NCBI RefSeq assembly: GCF_937936435.1 | Contig: NZ_CALDDG010000022.1 | Coordinates: forward strand, 1 to 5,080 | Direction: 5' to 3' | Source of the DNA: an uncultured Sulfuricurvum sp. | GTDB taxonomy: Bacteria > Campylobacterota > Campylobacteria > Campylobacterales > Sulfurimonadaceae | Length of the DNA stretch: 5,080 nt | Part shown: in pieces, positions 1 to 5,042 of the stretch | Layout: each line of letters begins with the position of its first letter | Position numbering within the stretch: the first letter of the stretch is position 1 | Program-made: the position numbers and the translations under genes | Notes under the pieces: model-generated | What the model saw: only the letters and a program-made list of their open reading frames with translations | Database searches by the model: none | Told to the model about the DNA's origin: nothing

Positions 1-1
1 G

Positions 2-40
2 GCCAATTTCAACATCGGCGTTGATCGGGCAAACGGATAA
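2..40 (+). CDS. Possible 3' end of an upstream gene (partial)
   Basis: One frame is open from base 2 to a TAA at 38-40 and would encode the last 12 residues of a protein (ANFNIGVDRANG). The stretch is GC-richer than the DNA just after it: the first 30 bases are more than half G+C, while 41-269 is about a quarter G+C by hand count. This looks like a gene ending and an intergenic region starting. The piece is too short to identify a family. Another + frame is open to about base 92 and a - strand frame is also open, so frame and strand are uncertain. Confidence 0.2.
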   Translation, partial: ANFNIGVDRANG

Positions 41-61
41 GTTTTTTTGTTTGAAAATTGA

Positions 62-106
62 AAAGCAGTCAGGTTTCATTTTTGTTATATGAAGTTTGGC
101 TGCTTT
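62..106 (+). repeat. Long imperfect inverted repeat; 18-pair hairpin in + strand RNA
   Basis: Bases 62-79 can pair with 89-106 without a gap or bulge, leaving a 9-base loop (80-88). Fourteen of the 18 pairs are Watson-Crick and four are G-U wobbles (69-99, 72-96, 73-95, 74-94). The outer arm is AAAGCAG/CTGCTTT and the inner arm is TTCAT/ATGAA. On the opposite strand the four wobbles would become A-C mismatches, so the structure favours + strand RNA. No U-run follows the stem, so it is not a standard intrinsic terminator. It sits 10 bases before a strong Shine-Dalgarno sequence. It could be a leader structure, the 3' end of an upstream transcript, or an end of a mobile element. The pairing is seen directly; the function is unknown. 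Confidence 0.6.
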
Positions 107-126
107 CACAGTTAAAGGGAGGAAAA

Positions 127-210
127 ATGGAATTTGACTTCATACGTTTATTTATTAATGAATTCAAGAAAGTAACGGTTTTAAAACAAATTCCTCTTTA
201 CAATATATAA
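127..210 (+). CDS. Possible 27-residue small protein or truncated gene start
   Basis: An ATG at 127 opens a 27-codon frame ending in TAA at 208-210. It is preceded at close range by AAAGGGAGG (114-122), one of the strongest ribosome binding sites in the window. The peptide begins MEFDFIRLFINEF and ends in LYNI; it mixes acidic, basic and hydrophobic residues and shows no signal peptide or motif that I recognise. Its stop codon lies inside the -10 box (206-211) of the next promoter. It could be a leader peptide, a small accessory gene of the toxin-antitoxin locus, or the start of a gene cut off by rearrangement. The strong site is the only support, and base composition is very AT-rich, so a chance ORF is possible. 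Confidence 0.3.
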   Translation: MEFDFIRLFINEFKKVTVLKQIPLYNI

Positions 211-211
211 T
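181..211 (+). promoter_or_regulatory. Probable sigma-70-type promoter of the chimeric gene
   Basis: A perfect -10 hexamer TATAAT lies at 206-211. The best -35 candidate is a weak TTAAAA at 181-186 with 19 bases between; weak -35 boxes are usual in Campylobacterota. Transcription would start near 217-219, inside the inverted repeat at 214-242, which leaves a leader of about 50 bases before the ATG at 270. The placement is typical of a promoter controlled by a repressor sitting on its start site. Confidence 0.5.
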
Positions 212-213
212 AG

Positions 214-242
214 ATACTGTATATTCATTGTATATACAGTAT
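214..242 (+). promoter_or_regulatory. Palindromic operator, probably for autoregulation by the antitoxin domain
   Basis: Perfect 11-base arms ATACTGTATAT (214-224) and ATATACAGTAT (232-242) flank a 7-base spacer. The site also reads as two near-identical 10-base boxes, TGTATATTCA (218-227) and TGTATATACA (229-238), set 11 bases apart, or about one helical turn; the second box is itself a perfect palindrome. It overlaps the expected transcription start just behind the TATAAT box. Antitoxins of the MazE/AbrB fold bind palindromes in their own promoters as dimers, and such a domain is encoded 28 bases downstream, so autorepression is the natural reading. The repeat is seen directly; the binding protein is inferred. 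Confidence 0.6.
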
Positions 243-269
243 TTTATAATTGAAGGGAGAAGAAAATTA

Positions 270-404
270 ATGGATGGATTTGTTGCAAAATGGGGCCATA
301 GTTTAGCATTGCGTATTCCCCAGGTTTTTGCAAAGCAGCTCGACATTAATGAAAACAGTCCTGTGAACATGGAAGTAGTCGATGGAAAGTTGATTATCAC
401 CCGT
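270..404 (+). pseudogene. mazE: MazE/PemI-type antitoxin, DNA-binding domain only
   Basis: Residues 1-45 align without gaps to the start of E. coli MazE. The core is AKWGHSLALRIP (residues 6-17), against KRWGNSPAVRIP in MazE, and VVDGKLII (36-43) is nearly identical to LVDGKLII. K7, W8, S11 and R15 fall at positions that line the DNA-contact face in MazE. This half makes the beta-barrel dimer that binds operator DNA. The roughly 35-residue flexible tail that wraps the MazF toxin is gone, replaced by HemC sequence at about residue 46. The toxin gene that normally follows directly is absent from the window. GC is about 43% by hand count, against about 53% in the hemC part. Confidence 0.8.
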
Positions 405-791
405 GGGATTTCACTGGATGAGATGCTTCCGGCAATGGGGCAGGGAGCACTGGGGATCGAGACGACGCAAGAAGAGTGGGTTTTGGAAATCGCCCGTTAT
501 TTGGAAGATGCCGACAGCCGTATCGAAACGACGATTGAAAGAGGATTTGTCGATACGTTGCAAGGGGGATGTCAAGTCCCGATCGGTGTCAGTGCACGGG
601 TGCAGGAAAACGGCGAAGTCATTGTCCGATCGATTCTGGGGATGCCGGATGCTTCGGAAGAGATGGGGGATATGATCGTCGTTTCGAAAGAACAAATTTC
701 CGGTGTCGGCGAGACGATGGCGAAAACCCTGATCGCGAAAGGTGCTATGGAACTTTTACAGCGTGCCGAAACCATGGCAAACGAGGCATAA
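270..791 (+). CDS. Chimeric protein: MazE/AbrB-type antitoxin domain joined to HemC C-terminal region
   Basis: The frame encodes 173 residues from the ATG at 270, chosen because AAGGGAG (253-259) precedes it at about 10 bases. The in-frame ATG at 228 lies inside the operator spacer and has no binding site. Residues 1-45 match the MazE/PemI swapped-hairpin DNA-binding domain. From about residue 46-54 to the end the protein matches the C-terminal part of hydroxymethylbilane synthase. There is no stop or frameshift at the join. The toxin-binding tail of MazE and the first ~200 residues of HemC are both missing, so neither parent activity (toxin neutralisation, porphobilinogen polymerisation) is expected. 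DNA binding may survive. No mazF-like toxin gene follows. The stop is 3 bases before mqnL, so translation is probably coupled. Either a real rearrangement or an assembly join explains it. Confidence 0.85.
   Translation: MDGFVAKWGHSLALRIPQVFAKQLDINENSPVNMEVVDGKLIITRGISLDEMLPAMGQGALGIETTQEEWVLEIARYLEDADSRIETTIERGFVDTLQGGCQVPIGVSARVQENGEVIVRSILGMPDASEEMGDMIVVSKEQISGVGETMAKTLIAKGAMELLQRAETMANEA
405..791 (+). pseudogene. hemC: Hydroxymethylbilane synthase (HemC), C-terminal fragment
   Basis: HemC joins four porphobilinogens into hydroxymethylbilane in the cytoplasm, an early step of heme synthesis. The fragment holds MLPAMGQGALGIE (residues 52-64 of the chimera), the ETTIERGF region (86-93) and LQGGCQVPIG (97-106). 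C101 is the cysteine that carries the dipyrromethane cofactor (C242 in E. coli). About 128 of a usual ~310 residues remain: the end of domain 2 plus all of domain 3. Missing are the catalytic aspartate (D84 in E. coli) and the arginines that bind substrate and cofactor acetate and propionate groups, so the fragment cannot work alone. It has no stops or frameshifts, so the damage is recent, or the frame is kept for mqnL translation, or the join is artificial. The hemC-mqnL order matches Campylobacter, so this side is in its native place. Confidence 0.85.
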
Positions 792-794
792 TCC

Positions 795-2615
795 GTGACA
801 CTTGATAAAACAATCGATTTATTGAATGAAAAAGGGGAGTTGCGTATCATCGAAACTCCTTTGGATATTTATTTGGAAATTCCCCATCTGGCGTATGCCG
901 AGGTCAAAAAGCCTAACGGCGGAAAAGCGCTCCTGTTTACTCACCCTGTAGATCATAAAAGCGGTAAAAAATTCGATATGCCCGTCGTCATGAATCTGTT
1001 CGGCTCGTTTCGCCGCACAGAACTTTTGTTCGGACGCGAGGTCGAAGGGGTAGCGGAAGAGATCGAAAAACTGCTCCATATGAAGCCGCCTCAAGGGTTT
1101 AAAGAAAAAATCGGAATGCTCGGCGATCTCTTCGCCATGAAGGATATTTTTCCTAAAAAGCTGAAAACGAAAGGGAGCTGTCAGGATACGGTTATTCAAG
1201 GAGAAAGTGTTAATTTATACGATCTTCCTATTTTAACGACTTGGGAAGAAGACGGCGGACCGTTTATAACGATGGGGCAGGTTTATACCCAAAGCCTGGA
1301 CGGAAATCTTGTGAATCTCGGAATGTATCGTTTGCAGGTATATGATAAAAACCATTTAGGGATGCATTGGCAGATTCATAAAGATTCGTCTCATTTTTTC
1401 GATCAATACCAACGTGCCGGCAAAAAAATGCCGGTCTCGATCGCGATCGGCGGCGATCCGCTCTATACATGGTGTGCGACGGCTCCTCTGCCGTACGGCG
1501 TTAACGAACTGTTACTGTACGGTTTGATAAAAAAAGAGTCTCCGAAGCTTGTCCAATCGATCACGACCCCTTTGTTTATTCCCGAAGATGTCGATTACGT
1601 TATCGAAGGATGGGTCGACCCTGAAAAAATGGTACTGGAAGGTCCGTTCGGGGATCATACCGGGTATTACACACTTAAAGAATACTATCCGGCATTGGAA
1701 GTCAGTGCGATTACCCATCGCAAAAATCCCTATTATTTAGCTACGGTCGTCGGAAAACCGCCGTTGGAAGATAAATACATGGGGTGGGCAACCGAACGGA
1801 TTTTTCTGCCGCTTCTTAAAACCAATGCAAGCGATTTGATCGATTATCATATGCCGGAGAACGGCGTGTTTCATAACTTGATTATGGCGAAAATGAAACC
1901 GCTGTATAAAGGGCACGCGAAACAGTTTATGCATATCTTCTGGGGTTCCGGGCAAATGAGCTTCGTCAAACATGCTTTGTTCTTCGGAGAAGATGCTCCG
2001 AAACTGACCAATTATGAAGCCTTGATCACTTATGCACTAAACCGTTTTATCCCTAAATGTCTTTTTATTTCCGAAGGGATTACCGATGCGTTAGACCACT
2101 CGAGTCCTGAATCATTGATCGGAGGGAAATTGGGGATTGACTTTACCGCTTCGTATTCTCCGAGCGCGCCTGTATCGATCGAGAGTTCGGAATTGTTGGA
2201 AAAAATGAGGGCTTTAATTCCGGAAGTACAGGGATTGACCCAATACATGCGACATACCGCTAATCCGATTACGGTGGTCAGCGTAAACAAAATCCGTCCT
2301 TTAAAAGAGTGTATGTCCGTATTGGAAGAGCTCAAATCACTTGTGCGGATCGTCGTATTCGTCGACGAAAAGAAAAATGACATTCACAATCCGTATATGT
2401 TGATATGGCGAGTCGTGAATAATATCGATGCGCAACGCGATTTGTACCGCTCGGAGACGATTGTCGCAATAGACGGTACTCTTAAAACGGTTTTGGACGG
2501 ATTTACGCGCGAATGGCCGGGAGATGTCGAATGTACCCCTTCCGTCGTAGAACGTTTAAAGCAACTTTCATTATGGGATTTGGATATTAAATTAGAAAAT
2601 AAATATCAACTTTGA
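795..2615 (+). CDS. mqnL: Menaquinone biosynthesis decarboxylase, UbiD family (futalosine pathway)
   Basis: This 606-residue UbiD-family enzyme uses prenylated FMN. In Campylobacterota, which make menaquinone by the futalosine route, it is expected to decarboxylate the naphthoate intermediate; older annotations call it ubiD. The length fits the long (~600-residue) subfamily rather than the ~490-residue E. coli UbiD. Visible family motifs are NLGMYR (174-179), with the cofactor-site N174 and R179; H195 and E238 as likely metal ligands; and LEGPFGDHTGYY (281-292), with E282 and D287 at the catalytic acid positions. The GTG start at 795 is preceded by GAGG (783-786) and lies 3 bases after the stop of the chimera, so translation is probably coupled. 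The gene appears intact. With the native hemC start gone, its expression now seems to depend on the promoter at 181-211. I am sure of the family; the exact substrate is inferred from the phylum. Confidence 0.9.
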   Translation: MTLDKTIDLLNEKGELRIIETPLDIYLEIPHLAYAEVKKPNGGKALLFTHPVDHKSGKKFDMPVVMNLFGSFRRTELLFGREVEGVAEEIEKLLHMKPPQGFKEKIGMLGDLFAMKDIFPKKLKTKGSCQDTVIQGESVNLYDLPILTTWEEDGGPFITMGQVYTQSLDGNLVNLGMYRLQVYDKNHLGMHWQIHKDSSHFFDQYQRAGKKMPVSIAIGGDPLYTWCATAPLPYGVNELLLYGLIKKESPKLVQSITTPLFIPEDVDYVIEGWVDPEKMVLEGPFGDHTGYYTLKEYYPALEVSAITHRKNPYYLATVVGKPPLEDKYMGWATERIFLPLLKTNASDLIDYHMPENGVFHNLIMAKMKPLYKGHAKQFMHIFWGSGQMSFVKHALFFGEDAPKLTNYEALITYALNRFIPKCLFISEGITDALDHSSPESLIGGKLGIDFTASYSPSAPVSIESSELLEKMRALIPEVQGLTQYMRHTANPITVVSVNKIRPLKECMSVLEELKSLVRIVVFVDEKKNDIHNPYMLIWRVVNNIDAQRDLYRSETIVAIDGTLKTVLDGFTREWPGDVECTPSVVERLKQLSLWDLDIKLENKYQL

Positions 2616-2616
2616 C

Positions 2617-2647
2617 GCTTTATTTCCCTTTTTTTAGGGCTATAAGC
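2617..2647 (+). terminator. Weak hairpin after mqnL, possible terminator
   Basis: Directly after the mqnL stop, GCTT (2617-2620) pairs with AAGC (2644-2647) and CCCT (2626-2629) pairs with AGGG (2636-2639). A loosely paired section lies between, and the loop is six T. No clear T-run follows, only AT-rich sequence, so termination may be partial. Confidence 0.3.
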
Positions 2648-2693
2648 TTAAGCAATTTATTAGAATTAGTAATGTAAGATTTATTAATTAAGA

Positions 2694-2712
2694 TACTATA
2701 GAATAGGGAAGA
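2694..2712 (+). promoter_or_regulatory. Possible -10 element and ribosome binding site of the cytochrome gene
   Basis: The AT-rich stretch between mqnL and the cytochrome gene contains TACTAT (2694-2699), overlapping TATAGAAT (2697-2704), as -10 candidates. There is no convincing -35 box. AGGGAAGA (2705-2712) is the ribosome binding site for the ATG at 2722. The -10 candidate is so close to this site that the leader would be very short, so the promoter may lie further upstream. Confidence 0.3.
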
Positions 2713-2721
2713 ATAATTCCA

Positions 2722-3057
2722 ATGCGCAAGTTAAATGCTACAGTAGCAATAACCCTTTTAGCCGCTTCGACGATTTTGAATGCCGCTACTTATAAAGGCC
2801 AAAAGGTGTACATCGAATCGTGCAAAGGATGTCACGGCGGCGGACAAGAGATGGCAGCTTCCAAAAAACAGCGTATCTGGGAAAAACTGATGGCGAATAA
2901 AGGTGAAAAATTGGCCGAGATACATACTTCGTCCAAAAAAGCCGAAGCTTCATGGGCTTATTTTACCGATCGTAAATTTGCTAAAGATGCACGGCATCTG
3001 GAAGATTTCTTGGTCGAATATGCAGGAGACAGCGGAAACGTTCCAGCCTGTAACTGA
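2722..3057 (+). CDS. Small periplasmic one-heme cytochrome c
   Basis: This 111-residue protein has a Sec signal peptide: positive start MRK, a hydrophobic stretch over residues 8-19, and probable cleavage after A21 or A22. One heme site, CKGCH, lies at 34-38, followed by a glycine run. The mature protein of about 90 residues acts in the periplasm as an electron carrier. The sixth heme ligand is not obvious: M44 and M57 are the only later methionines, while H68 and H92 are also available. The ending DSGNVPACN resembles uncharacterised small cytochromes of Campylobacterota and includes a lone cysteine (C110) with no visible disulfide partner. It probably forms its own unit between mqnL and argH. 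The redox partner cannot be told from the sequence. It needs heme, so the cell must have a working HemC somewhere. Confidence 0.85.
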   Translation: MRKLNATVAITLLAASTILNAATYKGQKVYIESCKGCHGGGQEMAASKKQRIWEKLMANKGEKLAEIHTSSKKAEASWAYFTDRKFAKDARHLEDFLVEYAGDSGNVPACN

Positions 3058-3070
3058 TTTTATCTTCTCT

Positions 3071-3088
3071 GTTACCTTTTCGGGTAAT
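3071..3088 (+). terminator. Short hairpin after the cytochrome gene, possible terminator
   Basis: GTTACC (3071-3076) pairs with GGTAAT (3083-3088) around a six-base loop, with one G-U pair at the base. The following sequence is only partly T-rich (GGCTTCTTCT). It sits 13 bases after the cytochrome stop and just before the argH promoter, the expected place for a terminator, but it is weak. Confidence 0.3.
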
Positions 3089-3108
3089 GGCTTCTTCTAA
3101 ACAAACTT

Positions 3109-3139
3109 TGCTAAAATACCCTACTTTTTTTAATCGGAG
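3109..3139 (+). promoter_or_regulatory. Extended -10 promoter and ribosome binding site of argH
   Basis: TGC followed by TAAAAT (3109-3117) is the extended -10 form typical of Campylobacterota housekeeping promoters, where the -35 box is poorly conserved. Transcription would start near 3124, giving a leader of about 20 bases. GGAG (3136-3139) is 5 bases before the ATG at 3145. No palindromic ARG-box-like operator is evident here. Confidence 0.6.
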
Positions 3140-3144
3140 ATATC

Positions 3145-4530
3145 ATGGAAAAGATGTGGTCCGGACGGTTCGCACAGGATACGTCAACCCTTTTGGAACA
3201 ATTCAATGCCTCTATACAGTTTGACCAAAAGTTGTACAGAGAAGATATTGAAGGCTCTATTGCCCATGCACAGATGTTGGCGCACCAAGGTATTTTGACA
3301 CATGAAGAGCTCTCCTCTATCGAAGCGGGGATGAAACAGGTTTTGGAAGAAATCGAATCCGGAGTCTTCGAATGGAAAATCGGCGATGAAGATCTCCATA
3401 TGGCGATTGAAAAACGGCTGACCGCCATTATCGGCGATGCAGGTAAAAAACTGCATACGGCGCGCAGCCGTAACGATCAGGTAGCACTCGATTTTCGCCG
3501 CTATGTTTTGCGAAAGGATCGTGAAATCGTAGAGCGGATTAAATTGTTGATGGGGGTAATCGTCGATATCGCACGCGATCATACGACGACGCTTCTGCCG
3601 GGGATGACTCACCTGCAGCATGCACAGCCGATCAATTTCGCATTTCATCTCTTAGCCTACGCATCGATGTTTAAACGTGATTGCGAACGTTTTGAGAGCA
3701 GTGCGGCACGTAATAATATCTCACCGATAGGGTGTGCGGCACTCGCCGGAACCCCGCATAATATCGATCGTGAGATGACGGCAAAAACGCTCGGATTTGA
3801 TTCTGTAAGTATTAACTGTCTCGATACGGTAAGTGACCGTGATTTCGCTTTAGAGATTTTGTTCAATATTTCGACGTTGATGATGCATATTTCCCGCCTT
3901 GCGGAAGAGATTATTCTCTGGTCGAGTTATGAGTTCCGATTCGTCGAACTTTCCGATGCCTATTCGACGGGAAGTTCGATTATGCCGCAAAAGAAAAATC
4001 CGGACGTTCCGGAACTGCTCAGAGGCAAGACGGGACGCGTATTTGGAAATCTTATGGGTCTTTTAACCGTTATGAAAGGGTTGCCACTTGCATATAATAA
4101 AGACACCCAGGAAGATAAAGAGGGGGTGTTCGACAGTGTCGAAACGGCTGAAATCTCTTTGGAAATCCTGCGTGAAGCTCTCAAAACGATGACGGTCAAA
4201 CCGCAGAATATGGCACGTGCATGTAAACTCGGACATCTTAGCGCGACCGATTTGGCGGATTATCTTGTAGAACACTGTGACGTTCCGTTTCGGGAAGCAC
4301 ACCATATTACCGGGCGTGCGGTTGCTCGTGCCGAAGTTCTTGGAATAGATTTAAGCGATATCGAATACAGTGAGCTTTATGCAATCGACAACCGGATTAA
4401 AGAAGACGTTATCGCGTATTTGGCGATAGAACATTCGATGAATGCCCGTACGTCGCAAGGGGGGACAGCCGAAGTACGTACGCTGGAACAGATTATTTAT
4501 TTCGACCATTACCTCAAAGATATAAAATAA
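3145..4530 (+). CDS. argH: Argininosuccinate lyase
   Basis: ArgH splits argininosuccinate into arginine and fumarate in the cytoplasm, the last step of arginine synthesis. The 461-residue length is standard for the family, and the canonical start MEKMWSGRF supports the ATG at 3145. Key regions of the fumarase/aspartase superfamily are present: HTARSRNDQV (104-113), THLQHAQPI (155-163) with the catalytic H156, and the signature loop GSSIMPQKKNP (276-286), where S277 is the expected catalytic base and K283 and N285 are conserved. The C-terminal domain ends in the usual GGTAEVR region (439-445). No damage is visible. It has its own promoter and shares a transcript with the OsmC-family gene 10 bases downstream. 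No other arginine genes are nearby, so the pathway is dispersed in this genome. Confidence 0.97.
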   Translation: MEKMWSGRFAQDTSTLLEQFNASIQFDQKLYREDIEGSIAHAQMLAHQGILTHEELSSIEAGMKQVLEEIESGVFEWKIGDEDLHMAIEKRLTAIIGDAGKKLHTARSRNDQVALDFRRYVLRKDREIVERIKLLMGVIVDIARDHTTTLLPGMTHLQHAQPINFAFHLLAYASMFKRDCERFESSAARNNISPIGCAALAGTPHNIDREMTAKTLGFDSVSINCLDTVSDRDFALEILFNISTLMMHISRLAEEIILWSSYEFRFVELSDAYSTGSSIMPQKKNPDVPELLRGKTGRVFGNLMGLLTVMKGLPLAYNKDTQEDKEGVFDSVETAEISLEILREALKTMTVKPQNMARACKLGHLSATDLADYLVEHCDVPFREAHHITGRAVARAEVLGIDLSDIEYSELYAIDNRIKEDVIAYLAIEHSMNARTSQGGTAEVRTLEQIIYFDHYLKDIK

Positions 4531-4540
4531 AGGAGACTCC

Positions 4541-5005
4541 GTGAAAATTACCGTTTCTCATCAGGATGCAATGCGTTTTGAAGCCAAAACCGAAAAAAGC
4601 AGCTTTATCATCGATTGTCCCCAAATTTCTCCGATAGAGTATTTCCTAAGCGGCATTATCGGATGCAGCGCAACCGATATCGTCATGCTCCCACAAAAAC
4701 AGGGATACGAGGTCAAAAACCTTGAAGTTGACGGCGAAGTTGTCCGCAATGAGAGTGCACCGCGCAAGTTTAATACGCTTCATTTGGAATACCGTTTTGA
4801 TTCGAATGCGGACGATACCCTTGCCGCACGCTGGGTAATGGCGAGTCTGGAAACGTATTGTTCGACCATTAACACGATCCGTGATTCGACAGCGATTACC
4901 TACACAATCAAGCATAACGGCAAAACTATCCGCGAAAATGAGACAATGATCAGCGGCGGCGGAAGCAGTGTCGATTTTGGCTCATTGCAAGGGTGCAACG
5001 CGTAA
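4541..5005 (+). CDS. OsmC-family protein
   Basis: This 154-residue protein matches the OsmC/Ohr-like fold family, small cytoplasmic dimers of which some reduce organic or fatty-acid hydroperoxides with a pair of cysteines. The first family cysteine is C42 in the SGIIGCSATD context (37-46), at the start of the central helix. The second is C107 in ETYCSTINT (104-112). Both are present, so peroxidase activity is possible. Two further cysteines, C26 and C152, are unusual, and the tail carries GGGSSVDFGSLQGC (139-152). It resembles the YhfA-like branch, which has no settled role, more than classical Ohr. The GTG start at 4541 has AGGAG (4531-4535) at 5 bases and lies 10 bases after argH, so the two are co-transcribed. 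I see no functional link to arginine synthesis; the substrate is unknown. Confidence 0.85.
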   Translation: MKITVSHQDAMRFEAKTEKSSFIIDCPQISPIEYFLSGIIGCSATDIVMLPQKQGYEVKNLEVDGEVVRNESAPRKFNTLHLEYRFDSNADDTLAARWVMASLETYCSTINTIRDSTAITYTIKHNGKTIRENETMISGGGSSVDFGSLQGCNA

Positions 5006-5015
5006 CTTTTTTCTT

Positions 5016-5042
5016 TCACTCCCTTTGAAGGAGTGATTTCTT
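5016..5042 (+). terminator. Intrinsic terminator of the argH-osmC unit
   Basis: TCACTCC (5016-5022) pairs perfectly with GGAGTGA (5030-5036) around a 7-base loop, followed by TTTCTT. The hairpin starts 10 bases after the OsmC stop codon. The T-run is interrupted, so strength is moderate. The remaining bases to 5080 are AT-rich and show no gene. Confidence 0.65.

Noticed and set aside
62..106. Intrinsic terminator of an upstream gene
   Set aside because: The stem is long, but no T-run follows on the + strand, and on the - strand the wobble pairs become mismatches. Kept only as an unexplained hairpin.
100..117. Integron attC-like core (GTTAAAG near a hairpin, antitoxin cassette nearby)
   Set aside because: GTTAAAG does not fit the GTTRRRY core and no matching RYYYAAC core is present on the other side of the hairpin.
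217..239. LexA/SOS-like box (CTGT ... ACAG with TATA-rich centre)
   Set aside because: The sides match the E. coli SOS motif, but the gap between CTGT and ACAG is 15 bases, not 8, and many Campylobacterota lack LexA. An antitoxin operator fits better.
228..269. Upstream ATG at 228 as the start of the chimeric protein
   Set aside because: It lies in the spacer of the operator, close to the expected transcription start, and has no ribosome binding site. The ATG at 270 has a good one, and the MazE alignment starts there.
164..400. 78-codon - strand ORF opposite the antitoxin domain, as a possible toxin
   Set aside because: It is the antisense shadow of the mazE part and of the promoter region, has no credible start signal and shows no MazF-like motifs.
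3184..3648. 154-codon - strand ORF inside argH
   Set aside because: It lies fully within the clearly coding argH on the other strand and has no motif or ribosome binding site; it follows from argH codon use.
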